64,000 nucleotides of DNA from an uncultured bacterium (GTDB lineage Bacteria > Verrucomicrobiota > Verrucomicrobiia > CAIQCK01). Made by a program: the position numbers and the translations under genes. The stretch covers positions 1 through 64,000 of the forward strand of contig CAIQCK010000031.1 in the NCBI GenBank assembly GCA_903870275.1, written 5' to 3'. The notes below the pieces were generated by a model, which did not search any database, was not told the DNA's origin, and saw nothing but the letters and a program-made list of their open reading frames with translations. The stretch's first letter is position 1. Each line of letters starts with the position of its first letter. This document shows positions 43,255 to 48,911 of the stretch, in pieces.

Positions 43255-44966
43255 ACAATCTTCGACGCGAACGGCTGGAGTATGAAGGCGCCGCGGTGGC
43301 CGTCTCGGTGATCTTTCACATCCTGCTGTTTGTGTTTTTGATCCACTACGACACGGGCGCCACGGTGCCCGTGGAGCAAAAGCCGTTTCGATTCAAGGTA
43401 TCAAAGGTTGAAATGCCGCTGCTGGCATTGCCGCCGCCGCCAGAGCCGACGCAGGAAGAAAAGGCGGCCGCCCTCGAAGAGGCCCGCAAAGTCGGCCCGC
43501 CCGCCGCCGAGAAATTTGCCGCTCCGGCCAATGTAACGCAGGCGGGCGTTACCGGTGCGCTGCCGGGACCCATGCCGGCGCCGGCGATCCCGGAGCAGTT
43601 GCAGATCGGCGCGCAGCCGCTGGCGCGGCCGCCCCGGCCGTCGGAGCCGGCGCGCGTCAGCCGCGATCTCCTCGCGATGCCGGTGGAAAAACCGAACCGC
43701 CCCGTCATTGAAGCGCCGCGCACCATCGCGTCCAACTCGGAACTGGCCGCGCCGACGGTGTTGACCGAGCAGATGCTCGCCGCCATGCGCGCCGGCATTG
43801 GCGGCACCGGCACCTACACCGGACCGATCACACAGCCGTTGACGCAGATTTTTGGGCCGGGCGCGAAGTCCGTGGAGCAACTGATGAAGGAAGCCGTGCG
43901 CCCGCCGCCGCCGAGGGTGACGTCGCAGGCCAAAGCCGCGGAACTGGAGCCTTACGTCAACGTGGATGTATACACCTGGCACGATCCGGCGAACGCCGCC
44001 GAGGGCTTTTTTTCGGTCCGCATCGCGTCGCGCGCCGACAGCCCGCTGCGGCGGATCCCGAAAGACGTCTTCTACGTGGTGGACGTTTCCGGCAGCATCG
44101 GCCGGCAGCGCGTGGAGCAGTTCAAGGCGGGATTGCGCACCGCGCTGATGCAACTCAACCCTGAAGACCGGTTCGACATCATCCAGTTCCGTTACGACAT
44201 AGATTTCATCAGCCCGATTCTGCTGCCCGCGAGCATGGCGGCGTCCGAACAGGTGCAGCAGTATATCGCCAAGTTCCATGCGATGGGCACCACCGACTTT
44301 TTCGCCTCCACGCTGCCGCTGGCGCAATTGAACCGCGAACGCGGCCGGCTGATGATGGGCGTGGTGCTCAGCGACGGCCTGCCGACCGTGGGCGTGCTCG
44401 ACGCGTTGCAAATCCTCCACCGCTTCGCGCAGATCAACGGCGGCCGCAGTTCCGTCTTCACCTTCGCCGGCGGCAGGGACGTGGACCTCTTTCTCCTCGG
44501 CTTCCTGGCCTATCGCAACCAGGGCCGGCTCGACTACGTCGCGCAACCGGACCGGATTGCGGAAACGTTTGCGCGCGTCCAGCTCGCGCACGCCAACCCG
44601 TTGCTGTTGGACTGCCAGTTCCGCTTCGCCGGTGTCAACGGCGACGACGTGTTTCCGCGCGTGCCGCCGCACTTTTTCCGCGACGCGCCGCTGATGCTTT
44701 ACGGCCGTTACCCGCGCGGGCAGGTGAAGCGGCTCGCGTTGCAGCTTCGCGGCGTGAACGCCGAGGGCCAGCCGATGGAGATGACCGTGGTGCGCGACCT
44801 GCCCCCCGAGGACAACGGCACGTCGAACATCGCGATGGATTGGGCAACGCAGAAAATCAATCACCTCCTCGCCGGCTGGATAGACACCGGCGACAAGGCC
44901 TTCCAGGATCAAGCGGTTGCTCTTGGCGCCAAGTTTCGCGTCGCCGTGCCGCAGTTGAGGAAGTAG
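43251..44966 (+). CDS. Membrane-anchored proline-rich VWA-domain protein of the Ton-like operon
   Basis: 571 residues, ATG overlapping the previous stop by four bases. A membrane segment (AVSVIFHILLFVFLIHY, about 20-36) is followed by a long proline-rich periplasmic region (PLLALPPPPEPTQEE to about residue 235), which is the layout of TonB. Instead of a TonB C-terminal domain it ends in a von Willebrand A-type domain with an intact MIDAS motif D278-V-S280-G-S282 and later TTDFFAS and LSDGLP. It might push a VWA domain to bind outer-membrane or polymer partners with a divalent metal. No family name fits the full architecture. Confidence 0.85.
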   Translation: MNNLRRERLEYEGAAVAVSVIFHILLFVFLIHYDTGATVPVEQKPFRFKVSKVEMPLLALPPPPEPTQEEKAAALEEARKVGPPAAEKFAAPANVTQAGVTGALPGPMPAPAIPEQLQIGAQPLARPPRPSEPARVSRDLLAMPVEKPNRPVIEAPRTIASNSELAAPTVLTEQMLAAMRAGIGGTGTYTGPITQPLTQIFGPGAKSVEQLMKEAVRPPPPRVTSQAKAAELEPYVNVDVYTWHDPANAAEGFFSVRIASRADSPLRRIPKDVFYVVDVSGSIGRQRVEQFKAGLRTALMQLNPEDRFDIIQFRYDIDFISPILLPASMAASEQVQQYIAKFHAMGTTDFFASTLPLAQLNRERGRLMMGVVLSDGLPTVGVLDALQILHRFAQINGGRSSVFTFAGGRDVDLFLLGFLAYRNQGRLDYVAQPDRIAETFARVQLAHANPLLLDCQFRFAGVNGDDVFPRVPPHFFRDAPLMLYGRYPRGQVKRLALQLRGVNAEGQPMEMTVVRDLPPEDNGTSNIAMDWATQKINHLLAGWIDTGDKAFQDQAVALGAKFRVAVPQLRK

Positions 44967-45005
44967 CGCGACCGGTCGTGGACGCCTCCGCGCCGGCTTG
45001 CAGCC

Positions 45006-45191
45006 TGTAGCGGCGGTCTATGACCGCCGAAATCATTCATCATCAATAACTCTCCCGTTTCGGTCGTGTGTCATTTTGAAAATTGTAGCGGCGGTCTATG
45101 ACCGCTGAGATTCCGAAAAACTGTAGCGGCGGTCTATGACCGCCGTCTGTTCATTCCGAGCAGATTTCGGCGGTCATAGACCGCCGCTACA
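45006..45191. repeat. Four TGTAGCGGCGGTC-type repeat units
   Basis: Three forward units begin TGTAGCGGCGGTC and end in GACCGCCG or GACCGCTG at 45006-45029, 45084-45107 and 45122-45145. One reverse unit, CGGCGGTC...GACCGCCGCTACA, lies at 45168-45191. The last forward and the reverse unit form an inverted pair with a 22-base spacer. The inner GGCGGTC/GACCGCC arms of each unit make it a small hairpin by itself. Confidence 0.92.
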
Positions 45192-45224
45192 ACGAACGGA
45201 TACCGCACCCCGGTTTCGGCGCAA

Positions 45225-45252
45225 TTGACCCTGCCGCCGAATTTGCTACACT
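45225..45252 (+). promoter_or_regulatory. Promoter predicted to give a leaderless methyltransferase mRNA
   Basis: TTGACC (45225-45230), a 16-base spacer and TACACT (45247-45252) stand only seven bases before the ATG at 45260. Transcription normally starts 6-8 bases after the -10, so the message would begin at or next to the start codon. No ribosome binding site is present between them. Confidence 0.55.
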
Positions 45253-45259
45253 GCGCGGC

Positions 45260-46921
45260 ATGGCCAAGAAACCCTCCGCCGAGAAACCCACGCCCGCCGA
45301 ATCTGTAGCGGCGGTCTCTGACCGCCGGGATTCCGAAAAACCTGTAGCGGCGGTCTGCGACCGCCGAAAATCCGAAACGAAAAACGACCGGCGGTCGCAG
45401 ACCGCCGCTACAGCTACCGTCGGCAAACCGTCCGCCTTGCTCGACACCCGCGTCATCTATTGCGGCGACAACCTCGAACAACTCCGCAAGCTCCCCGACG
45501 CCTGCGTGGACCTCATCTACATTGACCCGCCCTTCAACTCCAACCGCAACTACGAGGTCTTCTGGGGCGAGACCAAGGAGAAGCGCGCCTTCGAAGACCG
45601 CCACGAATCCACCAAGGCCTACATCGAATACATGCGCCCCCGCTGCGTCGAGATGGCCCGCGTCCTCAAGAAAACCGGCTCCTTCTACTACCACTGCGAC
45701 TGGCACGCCTCCCACTACGTCAAGGTCATGCTCGACCAGATTTTCGGGGAGAACGCGTTCCAAAGCGAAATCGTTTGGCAGAGAACCAACGCACGTGGCG
45801 ACGACCGTCGCTGGTCTCGAATGCACGACGTGATCTTCTTCTATGCTGATGAACGTAGTGATTACGTTTTCACCCCACTGATGATCGCTGGCGATGAAGC
45901 GAAGATTCCGCATACTCTCATCACTGGTCCCGATGGAAAGAAATACAACACTGCTGATCTGACTGGTGCAGGGTTGACGAAAGACGGGGAGAGCGGAAAA
46001 CCGTGGCGTGAGTTTGACCCTTCCAAGTTTGGTCGTCATTGGGGATACGCGCACTCTCAAATGGATGAATGGGATGCAGCCGGGTTGATCCATTGGCCGA
46101 AGAAACAAGGTGTGGCTGGCGGTTTTCCCCGCAAACGCGCAGAGGAACCGTTCGATGCAGAAGCGCGCACCGTTCAACTCGGCGACGTTTGGATGGACAT
46201 TGACCGCCTCAACCAGACGGCGAAAGAGCGTCTCGGTTATCCCACACAAAAACCTCTCGCCCTGCTCGAACGCATCATCAAAGCCAGCAGCAACGAGAAC
46301 GACATCGTGCTCGATGCGTTCTGCGGATGCGGCACGGCGCTGGTGGCGGCGCAGAAATTGAAACGGCAATGGATCGGCATAGACATCTCGCCCACCGCCT
46401 GCCGGGTCATGGCGAAGCGATTGAAGGACAAGAACGTGTGCGGCATGAAGGAGGACGAAGACCTTTGGGCAATCGGGCGCGGCTTCATCGTGCGCGACCT
46501 GCCGTGGACAGAGGAGAAGCTGCGGGCGATTCCGCCGTTCGAGTTCGAGAACTGGGCAGTCATCGCCCTCGGCGGACGAAAGAACAAGGCGCAGGTCGGC
46601 GACATGGGCATTGATGGCCGCATCTTCCCCGTCTCGGCGCTGGACAACGTCCGCGAAGCCGGGGCGGATGAACTGGCGCTGGAAGAGCGCTTCTATGCGA
46701 TGCAGGTGAAGCAGAAGGACAAGACCGGCCGGCCGGACATTGACTCCTTCGAGACGGCCATGCGGCGTGCGAAGTGCGAAAAAGGCTTCTTCGTGTCCTT
46801 CGATTATTCGAGCGACGCGCTGCACGAGATTGACCGTTTCTTCCGCGAGGAGCACCGCATCATCATCCCGCTCACCGTCCGCGAGATTCTGGACGAGGAG
46901 ATCGCGAGGAAGCTGGCGTGA
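45260..46921 (+). CDS. Beta-class DNA methyltransferase fused to an Mrr-like nuclease domain, with repeats in its N-terminus
   Basis: 553 residues. Motif IV DPPF is at 89-92 (LIYIDPPFNSN) and the SAM-binding FCGCG motif is later, at 354-358, which is the beta-class order of N6-adenine or N4-cytosine methyltransferases. Residues about 440-553 look like an Mrr-type PD-(D/E)XK nuclease: GDMGIDG (D448, D452) and AMQVKQ (Q482, K484). Such a fusion could be a one-gene restriction-modification enzyme. Residues about 15-51 are encoded by three copies of the intergenic repeat (two forward, one reverse), giving ESVAAVSDRR, PVAAVCDRR and DRRSQTAAT. This stretch is probably a disordered linker. The ATG is preceded by a promoter with almost no leader. 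Confidence 0.9.
   Translation: MAKKPSAEKPTPAESVAAVSDRRDSEKPVAAVCDRRKSETKNDRRSQTAATATVGKPSALLDTRVIYCGDNLEQLRKLPDACVDLIYIDPPFNSNRNYEVFWGETKEKRAFEDRHESTKAYIEYMRPRCVEMARVLKKTGSFYYHCDWHASHYVKVMLDQIFGENAFQSEIVWQRTNARGDDRRWSRMHDVIFFYADERSDYVFTPLMIAGDEAKIPHTLITGPDGKKYNTADLTGAGLTKDGESGKPWREFDPSKFGRHWGYAHSQMDEWDAAGLIHWPKKQGVAGGFPRKRAEEPFDAEARTVQLGDVWMDIDRLNQTAKERLGYPTQKPLALLERIIKASSNENDIVLDAFCGCGTALVAAQKLKRQWIGIDISPTACRVMAKRLKDKNVCGMKEDEDLWAIGRGFIVRDLPWTEEKLRAIPPFEFENWAVIALGGRKNKAQVGDMGIDGRIFPVSALDNVREAGADELALEERFYAMQVKQKDKTGRPDIDSFETAMRRAKCEKGFFVSFDYSSDALHEIDRFFREEHRIIIPLTVREILDEEIARKLA
45304..45412. repeat. Three repeat units inside the methyltransferase coding sequence
   Basis: Forward units TGTAGCGGCGGTC...GACCGCCG at 45304-45327 and 45343-45366, and a reverse unit at 45389-45412, all in frame without stop codons. 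They match the intergenic family almost exactly. Frame is kept through all three, so the protein reads through them. Confidence 0.93.
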
Positions 46922-46924
46922 AAC

Positions 46925-46992
46925 TGTAGCGGCGGTCTATGACCGCCGAGATATTCCTCATCAATGATCGGCGGTCATAGACCGCCGCTACA
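46925..46992. repeat. Inverted pair of repeat units between methyltransferase and RAYT
   Basis: A forward unit at 46925-46948 and a reverse unit at 46969-46992 are separated by 20 bases. Together they form the classic arrangement of two REP-type hairpins facing one another, 23 bases before the end of the convergent RAYT gene. Confidence 0.93.
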
Positions 46993-47015
46993 GGTTTCGG
47001 CTAACAGGTTTCGGA

Positions 47016-47486
47016 TTATTCCTTCTCCGGGCGCAACACGTGCACCTCGCCCGCATACGGCCAATCCTCGGCTCGCACCGCGAGTTGTTTGCGCATCGGA
47101 TTCTCCAGCACATAAGCCCACTTTTCGGAATAGGATTCCTCTGACCGGATGACGTGATCGAAGAAGCCCTTCTGCCAGTGCGGCGCGCGATGGCCTTGCT
47201 CGCGCCAATGTTTGGACAGCGCGTTCTTCAGTGACTTCATCCAATCGGACAACGCGAGCGCATCTGGCGCAAAACTGGCGAAGAGGTGGAGATGATCGGG
47301 CATCAGGACATAACGGCCGAGGGCCACGCCGTGTTCATAGGCGCCGCGCGTAAATTGCAGGAAGGCATCGTGCGTGGCCGCGTTGGCGAGCAGAGGCTGG
47401 CGCTCGTGGGTGCAGGCGGTCACAAAATAAATGGGCGCGCGCACATAGAGTTGGTCGAGGCGGCGCAGGCGTGGCGGTTGTTCCAT
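47016..47486 (-). CDS. REP-associated tyrosine transposase (RAYT, Y1 HUH family)
   Basis: 156 residues. The HUH motif is H65-L-H67 in YVLMPDHLHLF, and the catalytic tyrosine is probably Tyr125 in KWAYVLENPMRK, matching the YxxxNP pattern of RAYTs; Tyr119 is an alternative. The start MEQPPRLRRLDQLYVRAPIYFVTACTHERQPLL is typical. RAYTs cut single-stranded REP hairpins, and they are single-copy, non-autonomous relatives of IS200. Matching hairpin repeats flank this gene on both sides (46925-46992 and 47510-47620) and recur through the window, so this is the likely source of their spread. The gene appears intact. Confidence 0.92.
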   Translation of the reverse strand: MEQPPRLRRLDQLYVRAPIYFVTACTHERQPLLANAATHDAFLQFTRGAYEHGVALGRYVLMPDHLHLFASFAPDALALSDWMKSLKNALSKHWREQGHRAPHWQKGFFDHVIRSEESYSEKWAYVLENPMRKQLAVRAEDWPYAGEVHVLRPEKE

Positions 47487-47789
47487 AGCTGTAACAGTTT
47501 TTTTGTTTCTGTAGCGGCGCTCTATGAGCGCCGTTTATTCATCTTCATCGGCGGTCATAGACCGCCGCTACAGGATGAAAGCGGCGGAACGAAACCTGTA
47601 GCGGCGCTCTATGAGCGCCGAAATGTTATTGATGATCTGCGGGCGGCTCTTGCGGTTTCGGTTGCACCTCGATGGAGACGTTGATGTTGAGGGTGGGCGG
47701 CTTGGGCGGCCTGCAAAGCAAAGAGCGCACCGCGTCAACGATGCAACCCACGATGAGCATGAACAGGATCACTGGGACGAGCGTGTCCA
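47487..47789. other. Gene-free spacer with repeats
   Basis: Nothing coding is seen. The spacer carries the repeat units of 47510-47620 upstream of the RAYT gene and reaches the start of the small membrane protein on the same (minus) strand. Confidence 0.6.
47510..47620. repeat. Three repeat units upstream of the RAYT gene
   Basis: A variant forward unit (TGTAGCGGCGCTC...GAGCGCCG, 47510-47533), a standard reverse unit (47549-47572) and a second variant forward unit (47597-47620). The variant has the compensated change GGCGCTC/GAGCGCC in place of GGCGGTC/GACCGCC, so the hairpin stem is kept. Confidence 0.92.
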
Positions 47790-47790
47790 T
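47626..47790 (-). CDS. Small single-pass membrane protein
   Basis: 54 residues. An N-terminal membrane segment (TLVPVILFMLIVGCIVDAV) is followed by a proline-rich tail (CRPPKPPTLNINVSIEVQPKPQEPP). The regular composition and short size are typical of small membrane proteins that annotation often misses. No family recognised. It starts at ATG 47790; a longer frame to 47826 is possible. Confidence 0.4.
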   Translation of the reverse strand: MDTLVPVILFMLIVGCIVDAVRSLLCRPPKPPTLNINVSIEVQPKPQEPPADHQ

Positions 47791-47880
47791 AATCACTCCG
47801 ACGCTTGGGACGCGCAAATATCTCACGCGCCTCCGCGCTCAGGCAACAAAAAGAATCATGAATTGAGCCTCGCTCATAAC

Positions 47881-48013
47881 CGGCGGTCAGAGACCGCCGC
47901 TACAGAACTACAGCGGTGGAACGCGACCTGTAGCGGCGCTCTATGAGCGCCGTTTTTCCCATCTTCATCGGCGGTCATCCCCGAAAGCTTTCGGGGCGCA
48001 GACGGCCGCCACA
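47881..48013. repeat. Three repeat units, one split by a nested palindrome
   Basis: A reverse unit (47881-47904), a variant forward unit TGTAGCGGCGCTC...GAGCGCCG (47929-47952) and a reverse unit (47969-48013) interrupted near its centre. The break holds the perfect palindrome CCCCGAAAGCTTTCGGGG (47979-47996) followed by a few bases, after which the unit resumes with GACGGCCGCCACA. Confidence 0.85.
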
Positions 48014-48049
48014 GGACCCATGCAAACTCCAGAACATAGCAAATTTCTC

Positions 48050-48078
48050 TTGACGTTATAGGTAAATCTCTATACACT
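48050..48078 (+). promoter_or_regulatory. Promoter-like element in gene-free DNA
   Basis: TTGACG (48050-48055), a 17-base spacer and TACACT (48073-48078). The -10 hexamer is the same as in the methyltransferase promoter at 45247. Transcription should start near 48085, four bases before an ATG (48089) that opens a 38-codon, very charged frame ending at 48205. A short untranslated RNA is the alternative product. Confidence 0.45.
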
Positions 48079-48559
48079 GTGCCCGACGATGAAAAGCGAG
48101 GCCCCAAGGCGAAAGACAGAGGACAGGAGCGAGTTGGAAAACAGGGAGGCAGCCATGAGGAGAAAGACGGAGGAGAGCGCAATATCATGGCTTACAAAAT
48201 CATGATTCTGTGCCCAAGTCCTGTTGCGCGAAATCGTTGGTGCCGGCGCGACGGCAAATGTGCGAAACGAAGCCAAATGATGGACGCGGCCAAAATCTGG
48301 AAACACCGTTTTTCCGCAGGAATATGAACACTTCGACTCGCTTCGGTCCAGGTGATGACACATGTTTTTACGAAACGAACCCAAATGGAGAATTACAAGC
48401 TACGTGGTCGCAAGGCGTTGTGAAAAAGACCGATGTTGAGGCGAAACAAAACGAAGCCAAACAAGCCCGACCAAGAAGGCAATGCCTTGCAAGACTGGCA
48501 GTTCCAGCCGGGCCAGAATGTCGAAACCAGTTTGCGAAGCTGCTCGGCTGCCCCGTTCG

Positions 48560-48589
48560 ATCCGACCCAATCCGACTGAATCCGACCGC
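48560..48589. repeat. Three 10-bp units, ATCCGAC plus three bases
   Basis: ATCCGACCCA, ATCCGACTGA and ATCCGACCGC follow one another without gaps. The heptamer is constant and the last three bases vary. Confidence 0.8.
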
Positions 48590-48776
48590 AGGCGAAGGCG
48601 GAGCCATGGGAAATGGGATTGCAGTGAGCATGGCGGGGTCAAAACGTCCCATGCACGGCACAAGGGCCGTTCAATCACTCCGCCTCCTTACGTCGTCGGC
48701 TACGTTTGGAGGCCCAAGGCTTCGAAACAGGCAGCCGGAGTTGTGCACCAGTCTGGTTGGTTCTTGTCAACCCCCG

Positions 48777-48816
48777 GTCAAAGTCAGTCAAAGTGGGTCA
48801 AAGCAAGTCAAAGTGA
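48777..48816. repeat. Four 10-bp units, GTCAAAG plus three bases
   Basis: GTCAAAGTCA, GTCAAAGTGG, GTCAAAGCAA and GTCAAAGTGA follow one another. As in the repeat at 48560, a constant heptamer alternates with three variable bases, giving roughly one unit per helical turn. Confidence 0.85.
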
Positions 48817-48911
48817 TTTCGACTATTATTTTTTTGCGATCGCATGACGCCCGCCCGGATGAAATCCGACAATGGAGTTCGACGGACACTCCCCGGCTGC
48901 GCGGGCCGCGA

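Larger units (their letters stand above)
44967..45259. other. Gene-free spacer rich in repeats
   Basis: No gene is seen. The spacer between the VWA gene and the DNA methyltransferase holds four complete repeat units (listed next) and the promoter of the methyltransferase gene. Confidence 0.7.
48014..48911. other. Gene-free kilobase with a promoter and phased short repeats
   Basis: I see no convincing protein gene. The stretch has a promoter-like element at 48050-48078, a 38-codon reading frame from 48089, and two sets of 10-bp-spaced heptamer repeats (48560-48589 and 48777-48816). The long + strand reading frame that crosses this region continues antisense through the gene at 48912 and is best explained by high GC content. 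Confidence 0.5.

Noticed and set aside
36396-48013. CRISPR-like arrangement of short repeats
   Set aside because: Spacing between copies is irregular, orientation alternates and no cas genes are present. The units are REP-type hairpins.
48089-48205. 38-codon frame after the promoter at 48050
   Set aside because: It has no ribosome binding site and no recognised domain; reported only as a possibility under the promoter, not as a gene.
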